A stretch of DNA of 64,000 nt from Desmospora activa DSM 45169 (GCF_003046315.1 NZ_PZZP01000001.1:2604001-2668000), one strand, 5' to 3'; positions 9,068 through 17,986 are shown, numbered from the stretch's first letter. The notes: a model not told the origin generated them from the sequence alone. A program made the numbers and translations.

Positions 9068-10362
9068 CTTCCGTCGCTGATCAAGTCTCGTCCAAGCAGC
9101 CGCACAAAAATCATGCTGATAATGGCTACACAGATAAATACAATCACGGCTAGAGCGGAGCCCGCCCCAAAATTCATCTGGGCAAACATCGTTTTATAGG
9201 CGTAGACGGAGATCGTCTCAGTCGCATTGGCGGGACCGCCTCCAGTCAACACATAGATCAGGTCAAACACGCGGAAGGCATCCAACGTCCGAAACAGAAG
9301 GGCAACCAGAATCGTGGTGCGCAGCATCGGTAACGTGATTCGAAAAAATTGTTGAATTTTCGAAGCGCCATCCACCTCCGCCGCCTCGTACAGATTGCGC
9401 GGAATTGTCTGCAATCCCGCCAGGATCAGCAGCGCCATAAATGGTGTCGTCTTCCATACATCAGCAAAGATCACGGCAAACATCGACCAAAACTTAGTGG
9501 TTAACAGCACACCCATATCGGGAATCAGACCGATTGATTCAAAAATTTTGGCCATCACGCCATTTTGGCCGTCAAACAAAAATTTCCACATCATCGCCGC
9601 CACCGCTGTCGGCAAAGCCCAAGGAATGAGCACAGCTGCTCGAACGACGCCACGCCCTACAAACTGACGATTGATCACCATCGCAATCCACAGGCCCAGC
9701 AACAACTCCAGCGTTACTGAAATAACGGTAAAGACCATTGTATTGTTGAGTGAGGACCATAAGCGTCCATCCTGGATATAATCTTTGTAATATTGAAGCC
9801 CGATAAAGTTGGGTTCAATCACCGTTTCCTTGAGACCGTTGGATAAGCCTACGACTCGCTTTCCGTCAGCTAAAGCTTGTTGCCGATTGAGGTCGACCAA
9901 GATGGTATTGATTTTACGAAACTTGTCTACCACTACATCCGCCTGCTCGTTTTGAATCGTGATCCGTTTTAACTCTGCAGGGACATCCTCGCCTTCCAGG
10001 AGCAAATTATCCACGGTTTCAAATCGCTCTACAAATGCGGGATCCTCTGCCAACACCCCTTGAACCTCCTCTAATTCTCCCCGCAATTGCGTCAATCGCT
10101 CCTGTGCATCACCCTCAGCCTGCTCGATTTCTCGATCCAAAGCTGATCCCAACAGCAACAGATTATCCGCATACCGATCCACATCGATGGCGTACTGGCG
10201 ATGCGGTTCCGATTTTGTCGGATCATTGAGACGAATATCATATAAACTGAGATAAAAAGAACGGGCCACCGGATAGATGGCAATCACCAAAATCAGCAAC
10301 AACGCGGGCAGAATCAATAGATACCCGATGTTGCGCTCTGAGAGTCCCTTTTTCATCAACAT
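9064..10362 (-). CDS. carbohydrate ABC transporter permease, MalF type, with a large extracytoplasmic insertion
   Basis: This 432-residue permease is longer than the usual 290-310. After the first helix (about 11-30) an extra stretch of roughly 135 residues (about 46-182), charged and predicted helical, comes before FIGLQYYKDYI, where the normal MalF-type fold resumes. The insertion is predicted outside the membrane, comparable in position with the P2 loop of enterobacterial MalF. The EAA loop is present as YEAAEVDGASKIQQFFRITLP. Start: ATG 10362 or ATG 10356, both after AAGGAG. Confidence 0.88.
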   Translation of the reverse strand: MLMKKGLSERNIGYLLILPALLLILVIAIYPVARSFYLSLYDIRLNDPTKSEPHRQYAIDVDRYADNLLLLGSALDREIEQAEGDAQERLTQLRGELEEVQGVLAEDPAFVERFETVDNLLLEGEDVPAELKRITIQNEQADVVVDKFRKINTILVDLNRQQALADGKRVVGLSNGLKETVIEPNFIGLQYYKDYIQDGRLWSSLNNTMVFTVISVTLELLLGLWIAMVINRQFVGRGVVRAAVLIPWALPTAVAAMMWKFLFDGQNGVMAKIFESIGLIPDMGVLLTTKFWSMFAVIFADVWKTTPFMALLILAGLQTIPRNLYEAAEVDGASKIQQFFRITLPMLRTTILVALLFRTLDAFRVFDLIYVLTGGGPANATETISVYAYKTMFAQMNFGAGSALAVIVFICVAIISMIFVRLLGRDLISDGR

Positions 10363-10408
10363 TCACCCACGTTTCTCCTTGAGATGGGACCGTGTATAAA
10401 AGGGTGGA

Positions 10409-10431
10409 GCGGAAGCCGTTCTCACTTCCGC
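10409..10431 (-). terminator. intercistronic hairpin after the binding-protein gene
   Basis: GCGGAAG pairs with CTTCCGC between the solute-binding-protein and permease genes, followed a few bases on by CCCTTTTA. Such hairpins commonly act as leaky terminators or 3' stabilisers that keep the binding protein more abundant than the permeases; that role is inferred here. Confidence 0.55.
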
Positions 10432-10446
10432 CCCAGGCTTCCTATC

Positions 10447-11721
10447 TCACTTGATAATCTCTTTCAGCTTTTTATCCATGTTTTTTACGGCCTGCTCAGC
10501 GGTTTGTTTGCCGGCGATGGCGCTGGAAACTTCCGTTTGGATTACATCGGAGATCTTGGGATACTCCGGAGAAACCGGGCGTGAAATGGCGTTGCTGATT
10601 CCTTCTACATAGTCGTCGCTGTCAAAGAGCGGGCTGGCTTGTTTCACCTTATCATCTTCGTACAGCGGCAACAGTGTAGGGGCCAAGCCTCCGTCAACGG
10701 CAGAGATCTTCTGCCCCTCCGGGCCGTTCATAAATTTGATGAACTCCCATGCTTCCTGTTTGTGTTTCGAATTGGCGTTGATGCCGCTGGACCAACCACC
10801 CAGAGCAGCGGCACTGCCGGCATCTCCCGCAGGGAGCGGAGCAATCTCCACTTTCCCTTTCACCTTGGAACCTTCTTCATTCATCTTGGCAAAGTGGTAA
10901 GGCCACTGCCGGTCAAACACCGCTTCCCCTTCCCCGTAGATGGCATCGGTTTCCACTTCAGTCAAAGCGGTAACATTGCCGGGGACAAAATCAGACTGGG
11001 CAATCTCCATCATTTTATTTAAACCTTTGACCGTTTCCGGACTGTTGATGGCTACTTTCCCTTCCTTATCCAACACTTCACCGCCATAAGAGCCGATAAA
11101 TTCGATAAAGTTGCAAACCAGTCCCTCATACTGTTTTCCTTGCAGCAGGTAACCGTACTTCGTTCCGCCTTCTCCTTTTAAATCCTCCGCCTGTTCAATC
11201 AATTCATCCCAGGTTTGCGGCGGGTTATCTACCAGATCGGTACGATAATAGAGCAAACCCGCATCCAGGAATTTCGGCATTGCCCATTGGCGGCCGTTGT
11301 AGTTACCGGCGTCAACAGCGCCCTGGACATATTCGTCCAACTTAATGCCGTCTTTTTCAATAAAGCGATCCAAGGGTTGAAGATATCCAGCCTGGGCAAA
11401 TTCAGCGGGCCAGATCACATCCAAGTCAAATACATCGATCTCATCGGAGCCTCCGCTAAACATGGTGACATATTGATCATGGCTCACCCCGGTGTCGGAA
11501 GGCATCTCTTTAAATTCCACTTTGATGTTGGGGTGTGCCTCTTCAAAGGCTTCAATCAGTTTCGTCGACGCACCGGTTTGATCTTTCCCGCGGGCGTAGG
11601 TGATGGTCACCACGTCACCGTCGCCACCGTCTGCTTTATCCGTCGATTGTCCACATGCCGCCAGAGAAAAAACCAGGAGCGCAGCCGTTCCAATCGACAA
11701 CACTTTTCTCCACGCTTTCAT
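10447..11721 (-). CDS. ABC transporter extracellular sugar-binding lipoprotein
   Basis: A 424-residue family-1 solute-binding protein. Signal peptide and lipobox SLAAC (Cys23) anchor it outside the membrane. Family features are VTITYARGKDQTG near the start and ETVKGLNKMMEIAQ and PLPAGDAGSAAALGG further on. The start at 11721 is preceded by GGGGAGG. It delivers a sugar to the two permeases downstream; the neighbouring dehydrogenases and isomerase suggest an oxidised, polyol-like or glycosidic substrate, but the ligand is not known. Confidence 0.9.
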   Translation of the reverse strand: MKAWRKVLSIGTAALLVFSLAACGQSTDKADGGDGDVVTITYARGKDQTGASTKLIEAFEEAHPNIKVEFKEMPSDTGVSHDQYVTMFSGGSDEIDVFDLDVIWPAEFAQAGYLQPLDRFIEKDGIKLDEYVQGAVDAGNYNGRQWAMPKFLDAGLLYYRTDLVDNPPQTWDELIEQAEDLKGEGGTKYGYLLQGKQYEGLVCNFIEFIGSYGGEVLDKEGKVAINSPETVKGLNKMMEIAQSDFVPGNVTALTEVETDAIYGEGEAVFDRQWPYHFAKMNEEGSKVKGKVEIAPLPAGDAGSAAALGGWSSGINANSKHKQEAWEFIKFMNGPEGQKISAVDGGLAPTLLPLYEDDKVKQASPLFDSDDYVEGISNAISRPVSPEYPKISDVIQTEVSSAIAGKQTAEQAVKNMDKKLKEIIK

Positions 11722-11751
11722 CTCGCTTTCCTCCCCATGCTGTTTGATTGG

Positions 11752-11765
11752 CGTAAGCGCTTTCA
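11752..11765. promoter_or_regulatory. cre-like / LacI-type palindrome upstream of the binding-protein gene
   Basis: CGTAAGCGCTTTCA matches the Bacillus cre consensus TGNAANCGNTTNCA at every specified position except the first. It lies 30-45 bp before the binding-protein start, so CcpA or the operon's own LacI protein could block an internal promoter. Confidence 0.6.
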
Positions 11766-11808
11766 AAAGGTTGTAAAAAAGGGATCACCCCCTTTATCGC
11801 ATTGATGT

Positions 11809-12867
11809 TTAATCCAATGACACCGATTGACCCGTTTGAGCTGAAGTATAAATTGCATCCAAAATACGCAAAACTTCAACCCCTTGCTCCGCTGTACAAA
11901 TCGGCTGCTCGGTTCCAGCCATGACACCGATCCAATTGGATAAAAGTTGGAGACGGTCATGTTGGGGTCCCGGCGTCATTTCCGCATCGACTGGTATTCC
12001 CGTTTCTTCCTGGAAGAGGCGAAGCCGTTGACTGTAGAAATCGAGTGACGCTCCCGCCGTCTCTCCCAACAAATCGACATAGGCCCGTTCCTTAGGGATA
12101 TGAGAAGCCCAGCTGGCATCCAGATTTAACGTAAATCCGTTATCAAAGCGAATCAGCGCCACCGCTGAATCCTCCACGTCAAATCGACCTTCCGCCATCA
12201 CCGTTCCCCAGGCAGACAACCCTTTTTTGTGTGGGCCAAAGCGGGCGTAAGTTTGTCCAAAAACGGAGACCGGACGGGGAAAGTTCAACAACCATAAGGT
12301 TAAATCCAACATATGAACACCGATATCAATCAACGGGCCACCGCCGGCGCGCTCTCGATCGGTAAACCAACTACCCCACCCCGGAATACCGTTGCGCCGA
12401 ATCCAGCCCGCCTTGGCATGGTAGACATCGCCTAGACGATCGTCGGTAAGTAAACGCTTCAGCAATTGCGCATCTGCACGAAAGCGATTGTTTTGTCCCA
12501 CCATCAAAACCTTACCGGTGCGGCGAGCATGCTCCGCCATGCGGCGGGCGGCGTCAGCGCTGGTAGCCAAGGGCTTTTCGCACAACACATGGCAACCCGC
12601 ATCCAGAACCGCAATCGCCACCTGCTCATGCAGGTGATTGGGCAAACAGATAATTACCCCGTCCAACTGCTCCTGCTCCAACATTTTCTGATAATCCCGA
12701 TACACTGCGGGATTGCCGTAGTCGTTGACGCGAGACCGAGCCACCGCTTCATCCAGGTCGGCAATCGCACATAACTGCGCTCGTGGCTCTTGTGCCAGCG
12801 CTTCAATATGGGCCGCTGAAATGCCACCAGCCCCGATAATGCCCACTTTCCATTCCGCTTTTTTCAT
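11809..12867 (-). CDS. Gfo/Idh/MocA-family oxidoreductase
   Basis: A 352-residue NAD(P)-dependent dehydrogenase. The Rossmann motif is GIIGAGGIS (about 9-17) and the family CEKPLA motif, with the catalytic-region Lys, is near residue 95. The C-terminal alpha/beta substrate domain contains GGGPLIDIGVHMLDLTLWLL. It follows a second family member by about 20 bp. Known substrates of the family include inositols, glucosides oxidised at C3, and aldose sugars; which applies here is undetermined. Confidence 0.88.
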   Translation of the reverse strand: MKKAEWKVGIIGAGGISAAHIEALAQEPRAQLCAIADLDEAVARSRVNDYGNPAVYRDYQKMLEQEQLDGVIICLPNHLHEQVAIAVLDAGCHVLCEKPLATSADAARRMAEHARRTGKVLMVGQNNRFRADAQLLKRLLTDDRLGDVYHAKAGWIRRNGIPGWGSWFTDRERAGGGPLIDIGVHMLDLTLWLLNFPRPVSVFGQTYARFGPHKKGLSAWGTVMAEGRFDVEDSAVALIRFDNGFTLNLDASWASHIPKERAYVDLLGETAGASLDFYSQRLRLFQEETGIPVDAEMTPGPQHDRLQLLSNWIGVMAGTEQPICTAEQGVEVLRILDAIYTSAQTGQSVSLD

Positions 12868-12887
12868 ACGTGATCTCCTTTAGTCGC

Positions 12888-13904
12888 TTATGGCGTCACA
12901 ACCGTTTTCTTTTCCGCCGCTTCTACCGCTGCCAGCACGACTTCCAGGGATTTCATTCCTTCTTCTCCCGGAATCGGGTTGGGGGTTCCGCCAACGATGG
13001 CATCGACAAAAGCCGAAATCACACCGCTATCCGTCTGGTCGTCATTGGTGGCGATACCGCCCATTTCAACCTTTTCCACCGTGCCGTCCACATGGTAGAC
13101 AATCACCTGATGAACCGGATCATCCACAATCCGAATATATCCCTTTTCCCCATAGATAACCGTGCTGTTGTCCTCGCTGGGGTGATGCGTCCAGCTGGCC
13201 GCCAAGGTGCCAAAGGCGCCGCTGCGGGTGCGGAGTAACATCACCGCGTTATCCTCCACATCCCCCTTCTTTTCCAAGGTGTCGGTAAAAGCGGCCACTT
13301 CTATGACTTCATCTTCCAGTAACCACCGCAACAGGTCTACCTTGTGTACGCCCAGATCTCCCAAAGCACCGACAAATGCGCGCTCTTTCCGAAAAAACCA
13401 GCTGTCCGCACCATCCACGCTCCAACCTTCCGGCCCACCGTGTGAAAAAGCCGTACGGAAGGTGAGCACCCGTCCCAGTTTGCCGCTCTTTAGAATCTCT
13501 TTCGCTTTTACATGCGGAGGCATCAGGCGTTGATTGTGTCCAATCATCAATTGGACGCCGTTTTGCTTTGCTGCTTCCACCATCGCCTGTGCCTCTTCCT
13601 TTGATGTAGCCATCGGCTTTTCACACAACACATGCTTGCCTGCCTGTAGAGCGGCAATGGTGATGGGGGCATGATCCACATTGGGCGTACAGACGCTGAC
13701 TGCATCCAACTCTTCCTGCTGAAGCAGCTCCCGCCAGTCGGTATACACTTGCCCCCCATACTCCAACGCTGCCGCCTGTGCCCGCTGCTCATCTACATCA
13801 CAAAAAGCGACCAGCTGTGCGTTTGCATGTTTGAAATACTCCGGAATATGGCGATGGATACTGATACTGCCACAGCCGATGACGCCGATCTTTACTGATT
13901 CCAT
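12888..13904 (-). CDS. Gfo/Idh/MocA-family oxidoreductase
   Basis: A 338-residue paralogue of the next gene. Rossmann motif GVIGCGSISIHRHIPEY is at the N-terminus, CEKPMATS near residue 95, and GALGDLGVHKVDLLRWLL in the substrate domain. ATG 13904 follows AAAGGGGAC by eight bases. Two different members of this family next to a TIM-barrel isomerase is the arrangement seen in inositol and 3-keto-glycoside catabolic clusters; the assignment to such a pathway is inference. Confidence 0.88.
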   Translation of the reverse strand: MESVKIGVIGCGSISIHRHIPEYFKHANAQLVAFCDVDEQRAQAAALEYGGQVYTDWRELLQQEELDAVSVCTPNVDHAPITIAALQAGKHVLCEKPMATSKEEAQAMVEAAKQNGVQLMIGHNQRLMPPHVKAKEILKSGKLGRVLTFRTAFSHGGPEGWSVDGADSWFFRKERAFVGALGDLGVHKVDLLRWLLEDEVIEVAAFTDTLEKKGDVEDNAVMLLRTRSGAFGTLAASWTHHPSEDNSTVIYGEKGYIRIVDDPVHQVIVYHVDGTVEKVEMGGIATNDDQTDSGVISAFVDAIVGGTPNPIPGEEGMKSLEVVLAAVEAAEKKTVVTP

Positions 13905-14012
13905 CAAATGAGTCCCCTTTCTCCTGAAAATGGATTTTCACATTGCTCCATGTGACAAAACGGCATCAACCTTGACCATCATCGATTCTGCCTTACAAGA
14001 AGCAAAGTTATT

Positions 14013-14981
14013 TTACACCCACCACATATCAGCCACGGGCTCTTTGGTGATCACAGTTTGCAGATTGGCTACCGCTTTAGCGAAGCCTTCATCGATCGAC
14101 ATCAATGCATCCTCATGCTCAATACTAACCACATAATCGTAACCAACCGTGCGCAGGGCACTAATGATATCCGCCCATGTTTTCATATCGTGGCCATAGC
14201 CGACGGTGCGGAACAGCCACGCTCGCTCTTGTAAAAATTCGTAGGATTGCATATCAGTCAATCCGTGCATATTGACCTGCTCCGGATCGATATACGTATC
14301 TTTGGCGTGGAAGTGATGAATCGCCCCTTCCCGGCCCAGGATCTTAATGGCGGCTACCGGATCGATTCCTTGCCACCACAGATGGCTGGGATCTAGGTTG
14401 GCCCCCATCACCTCACCCACCGCTTCCCGCAGCCGCAACATCGTCGCTGGCGTGTGAACCGAGAAGCCACCGTGTAGTTCCAATGCCACCTTGACACCGT
14501 GATCAGCGGCAAAACCGCCCCACTCTTTCCAATAGGGAATGATCTTCTCCCGCCACTGCCACTCCAATACCTCACGATACTCATTGGGCCACGGTGCGAC
14601 AGGCCAATTGGGGTATTTTGCTCCTTCATGATCTCCCGGCGTTCCGGAAAAGCAGTTGACTACCGGCACTTCCAACTTTTGCGCCAATTGAACCGTTTGT
14701 ACAAACGTATCATGAGAAGATTTCGCTAATGATTGATTGGGTGTCAGCGGATTGCCGTGACAGCTGAGACCGCTGATCGTCAATCCACGATCGGCGATCG
14801 CCCGTTGAAACGATTTTAATTTGGCGTCGTCCTCCAACAGAGTCGCGGGATCACAGTGAGCTGTACCCGGATAGCCCCCCGTTCCTAACTCTACCGCTTC
14901 CAGTCCTGCTGCTTTTACCGTATCCAGCATCTCTTCGAATGACTTTTCGGAAAACAAGACCGTAAACACACCCAGCTTCAT
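14013..14981 (-). CDS. sugar phosphate isomerase/epimerase (AP-endonuclease-2-like TIM barrel)
   Basis: The 322-residue product belongs to the xylose-isomerase-like TIM-barrel superfamily with IolE, IolI and sugar epimerases. Metal-ligand motifs are visible: VALELHGGFSVH (Glu and His), ANLDPSHLWWQG, IHHFHAKDTYID and VSIEHEDALM. It is the first gene of the seven-gene operon, with GGAGG eight bases before ATG. A cytoplasmic isomerase, epimerase or dehydratase role on the oxidised sugar is likely. Confidence 0.85.
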   Translation of the reverse strand: MKLGVFTVLFSEKSFEEMLDTVKAAGLEAVELGTGGYPGTAHCDPATLLEDDAKLKSFQRAIADRGLTISGLSCHGNPLTPNQSLAKSSHDTFVQTVQLAQKLEVPVVNCFSGTPGDHEGAKYPNWPVAPWPNEYREVLEWQWREKIIPYWKEWGGFAADHGVKVALELHGGFSVHTPATMLRLREAVGEVMGANLDPSHLWWQGIDPVAAIKILGREGAIHHFHAKDTYIDPEQVNMHGLTDMQSYEFLQERAWLFRTVGYGHDMKTWADIISALRTVGYDYVVSIEHEDALMSIDEGFAKAVANLQTVITKEPVADMWWV

Positions 14982-15020
14982 ACATACGCCTCCTCAGATC
15001 TACGGTTTTTAAAAAGTAAA

Positions 15021-15034
15021 GCGAAACCGTTTCC
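15021..15034. promoter_or_regulatory. candidate LacI-family operator near the sugar-operon start
   Basis: GCGAAACCGTTTCC contains the near-palindrome GAAAC-C-GTTTC, about 40 bp before the isomerase gene. It shares the GAAAAC/GTTTTC character of the site at 15193. Binding by the operon's LacI protein is inferred. Confidence 0.5.
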
Positions 15035-15192
15035 TCAGCTCTCTTCCATCCATCGATGCCGTATCCATGTAACCATACACTACTCGCAAAATTTTTGGTC
15101 GTCGATGCAACAAACAGGAATACTGGCAAATCAACGGAAATGAAAGCGGTACCAAAAAACGGGATAATCGAACACCTGCGAATATTGCCAAC

Positions 15193-15208
15193 AGGAAAAC
15201 GTTTTCCT
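15193..15208. promoter_or_regulatory. perfect 16-bp LacI-type operator upstream of the sugar operon
   Basis: AGGAAAACGTTTTCCT is a perfect palindrome with the central CG typical of LacI/CcpA sites. It differs from the cre consensus only at the two outer bases. A possible minus-strand promoter, TTGCAT (15243-15238) and TATACG (15222-15217), lies just upstream, which would put the operator at the transcription start. The spacing of 15 is short, so the promoter is tentative. Confidence 0.65.
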
Positions 15209-15259
15209 AAACTAAGCGTATAGAAAGTTCCCTTTTGATGCAAGACTTGTTTTTAGGCC

Positions 15260-15352
15260 GATAAGACTATATCCTATTCTGTATGTACATCGAAATTCAA
15301 GCTATAACCGATAGAAAACCGGCTCCCTATTCTTTGGAGAGCCGATTTTTTA
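15260..15352 (+). ncRNA. possible short transcript ending in an orphan terminator
   Basis: CGGCTC (15320-15325) pairs with GAGCCG (15339-15344) and is followed by ATTTTTTATT on the plus strand, but no plus-strand gene precedes it. A weak promoter-like pair (TTGTTT, TATATC) lies about 70 bases upstream. This could be a small RNA or a leftover terminator. The 15.2-15.66 kb stretch otherwise shows no gene. Confidence 0.3.
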
Positions 15353-15613
15353 TTGGCCAGAAACCCGTTTCAACTGTAGGGATAAGAACGAGCATACTTG
15401 AAGCATTTCCTTCAATTATTGGACTGGGGAGTACCCAACACTAAAAACTTTTTTCCGTGCTGCCTTTTACACCAACATTCCCCTATCTCTACGCATGGAT
15501 CAACCCTTAAGCTTTGTCAACACTTCCGTCCCTTCAACTGTTATCGCAACTGGATGTTCATATTGCACACAGAGCGATCCATCTTGGGTACGAGCCGTCA
15601 AAAAAATTAAGCT

Positions 15614-15619
15614 ATAATA
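15614..15619 (+). promoter_or_regulatory. -10 element before trmB
   Basis: TATAAT lies 47 bases before the trmB start. No good -35 is seen at normal spacing, so only the -10 is supported. Confidence 0.4.
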
Positions 15620-15666
15620 GGGACAGTCTTTTTATACAGGAACAATCGGGATAAAGGAGTTAAACC

Positions 15667-16308
15667 ATGCGACTGAGACGAAAACCAAATGCGCAACAAA
15701 TGGTGCAGGAACACCCCCGTGTCGTCAACAATCCACAAACATACAAAGGAAAGTGGCACTCCCACCTCTTTAAACGCGATCGTCCGCTCTATCTAGAGCT
15801 GGGCACGGGAAAAGGGCAGTTTTTATCCCAGGCGTGCCTGGAACAGCCCAGTGTAAATTGGATCGGGGTGGAGCGGATTGAGGAGGTTTTGCTACAAGCA
15901 TTACAAAAAGCGGATGATACGGAGTGCGAAAACCTACGCTTCCTGTGGATGGATGTAAAACTCCTCTCTGAAGTATTTGCCCCCGGTGAGGTGGATCGCA
16001 TTTATCTACACTTTAGCGACCCCTGGCCCAAAACACGGCACACCAAACGGAGGCTAACCTACTCGTCATTTTTACAGCAGTACCGAAAAGTATTGAAGGA
16101 GAATGGCGAGGTGCTGCTCAAAACCGACAACGAAGGGTTATTTGACTTCTCGTTAGAGCAGTTGGAGCAAGCGGGCTACCGCCTGATCGAATCCACCCGC
16201 GACCTCTATCACAGCCCATACCTCTCCGGAAATATCGCAACGGAATATGAAACCAAATTTACCTCCCGCGGCATGCCGATCTATTATTTGAAGGCACAAC
16301 CGTTGTAG
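15667..16308 (+). CDS. trmB: tRNA (guanine-N7)-methyltransferase TrmB
   Basis: A 213-residue SAM-dependent enzyme that methylates G46 in the tRNA variable loop. Visible family features are the SAM-binding LELGTGKGQFLSQ (about 39-51), NWIGVERIEEVL, and the signature YLHFSDPWPKTRHTKRRL near residues 115-132. AAAGGAG precedes the ATG by seven bases. It is monocistronic, with a strong terminator downstream. Confidence 0.95.
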   Translation: MRLRRKPNAQQMVQEHPRVVNNPQTYKGKWHSHLFKRDRPLYLELGTGKGQFLSQACLEQPSVNWIGVERIEEVLLQALQKADDTECENLRFLWMDVKLLSEVFAPGEVDRIYLHFSDPWPKTRHTKRRLTYSSFLQQYRKVLKENGEVLLKTDNEGLFDFSLEQLEQAGYRLIESTRDLYHSPYLSGNIATEYETKFTSRGMPIYYLKAQPL

Positions 16309-16354
16309 AAGTCTTGATTATAAAAAATTGCGGGGTTAGTAGGCTTTCCACCAA

Positions 16355-16383
16355 AGCAAGCACACCCGATGAGTGTGCTTGCT
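16355..16383. terminator. bidirectional terminator between trmB and the YtkA-like gene
   Basis: AGCAAGCACAC pairs with GTGTGCTTGCT around a 7-base loop, with short T-runs on both strands. It separates two converging genes. Confidence 0.8.
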
Positions 16384-16403
16384 TTTGCTTACCGCCATTA
16401 AAA

Positions 16404-16778
16404 CTACTCAACCACAATCTGCTTGGTAGCAACAGTGGAAACCTCACCTTTTTCAGCGTTTATCGTCAATTGATAGTTACCCGCTTCATGAAACGTCTCT
16501 GTGGCTATGTAATTTCCTTTGTTGTCTGGGGATGCTTCTACCGTTTTTGCCTCTTTTTCCGAGTCATGCCGAATTCCGATTGTCACCGCTGCATCGTCGA
16601 TTGGTTGACCATCCACAAGGGTTTGCACGATCAGCTTGGCAGCTTGATGTTGCTGGGGTGATTGGGGCTCAATTGTGACTCGCACCTTTAAGGCTTCACT
16701 CGTGTTGCCCTCAGCGGAGCAAGCGACTAAAACGAAAAGCGACAGTAGGATCGATCCAATCCTCCATTTTTCGATCAT
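16404..16778 (-). CDS. YtkA-like lipoprotein
   Basis: A 124-residue lipoprotein (lipobox LVAC, Cys20) with one immunoglobulin-like YtkA/FixH domain: LIVQTLVDGQPIDDAAVTI, then NKGNYIATETFHEAGNYQL, the typical build-up of a beta-sandwich ending in a GxY-type strand. It is exposed on the outside of the membrane. It follows the secreted protein gene upstream by about 27 bp and may be cotranscribed. Function unknown; some relatives occur with metal or copper handling genes. Confidence 0.75.
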   Translation of the reverse strand: MIEKWRIGSILLSLFVLVACSAEGNTSEALKVRVTIEPQSPQQHQAAKLIVQTLVDGQPIDDAAVTIGIRHDSEKEAKTVEASPDNKGNYIATETFHEAGNYQLTINAEKGEVSTVATKQIVVE

Positions 16779-16805
16779 GTTGCTATCCTCTCCATAGACT
16801 ACAAA

Positions 16806-17840
16806 TCAATGGGTATGCAATGCTTCGTCGTGATCAATACCCTCAAACCAGGAGCAGTTATATTTGCCGTCTTTATTTTCACCGTTACAATAGATGTTTT
16901 TTTCTGGGGTCTCCGGATCCATTGGAATCGCATTCATCGATTCCAACACACAATAGTAGCTGTTATCGTATTTGGATAGAAAAAACGGTGCCATCAGATA
17001 TTGGAATCCTAAAGCGATAGAGACGGCACAATCCGCTTCGGTCCAGGGAAAAGACGCGGTATCTGACTTCCAATCCTCTTGGCCAGCGGGATCAAAGGGC
17101 TTTTTTCCTTGCGGTGATTCGTATGCATGAGCTTTATTACAATTGACGATGTTTCCTTCCTCCGTCAAAATCACCATCGATCCCCTCCCTTCACCCACTT
17201 CCTCTCCCTGAGGCAACTCCGGATATGTGGTAACTTCTTGTGTCCCCACTTGCTCTTCCTGATGGTGGGAAGCCATCGACTCACTCATTTTGCGAGCACT
17301 TTCAATAAATTGTCTGTCATAGATCTGTAAGTCGATATCTTTACGCGGCTGGCCCCTCTTTACCACCACATCCATAGAATGAATCTCGTGCCCTTCATAG
17401 GATATTGTCAGTTTATGCTTGCCCAAGGGCACTTGGGGGATCGTATATTTACCAGCACGATTGGTAGTCGTTTTCTGTTTGCCGATCTTTACTTCCATAC
17501 CCGCAAGTGCCTGGTTCAATTCGGAACTCCCGTCAGGGTATTCCTTGAACACTTTATCAGATTGGTTTTTTTCAAGAAATTTTATCGCTTTTTTGATCTT
17601 TGGTTTCTCTTTTTTTGGAGCCTCCTTCAAGTCCTTTTCCAGGTCTTCTCTGGCCACTTCATTTGCGTGATCAAACCATTTCTTTGCATCTTTGGTGTAT
17701 TCGTCACTAAACTCAAACGTCGTTGTCACTTCCCCTGTAACAGCAGTTTTTTTGTCCGCATGGACCGGGGAAGCGAACACGGAAGAAAAAAGAAACACAA
17801 TCCCCGTGCTAAAAATAACCATTTTAGAGAGCCTGTTCAC
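16806..17840 (-). CDS. secreted protein with carboxypeptidase-regulatory-like domain
   Basis: A 344-residue exported protein. The signal peptide likely ends at VHA-DKK (about residue 29). A Lys/Glu-rich helical stretch (about 60-110) is followed by a beta-sandwich of the carboxypeptidase-regulatory type with the NRAGKYTIPQVPLGKHKLTI signature near 140-160. The C-terminal part has five cysteines and ends in HDEALHTH, a possible metal site. The last part is unlike any family I know. It is probably cotranscribed with the YtkA-like lipoprotein. Confidence 0.7.
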   Translation of the reverse strand: MNRLSKMVIFSTGIVFLFSSVFASPVHADKKTAVTGEVTTTFEFSDEYTKDAKKWFDHANEVAREDLEKDLKEAPKKEKPKIKKAIKFLEKNQSDKVFKEYPDGSSELNQALAGMEVKIGKQKTTTNRAGKYTIPQVPLGKHKLTISYEGHEIHSMDVVVKRGQPRKDIDLQIYDRQFIESARKMSESMASHHQEEQVGTQEVTTYPELPQGEEVGEGRGSMVILTEEGNIVNCNKAHAYESPQGKKPFDPAGQEDWKSDTASFPWTEADCAVSIALGFQYLMAPFFLSKYDNSYYCVLESMNAIPMDPETPEKNIYCNGENKDGKYNCSWFEGIDHDEALHTH

Positions 17841-17986
17841 ACCAACACCTCCTAATTCGATGGTTATTTAACATTTTATTCTAATTGAAATAGGGAGTCA
17901 ATTCTGTCGTTATTACCCTTTTCTGTTATGATAAATGTAACAAGCGAACCCGAAAAACCGCTCTAATTTCGACAGGAGGGAATCCG

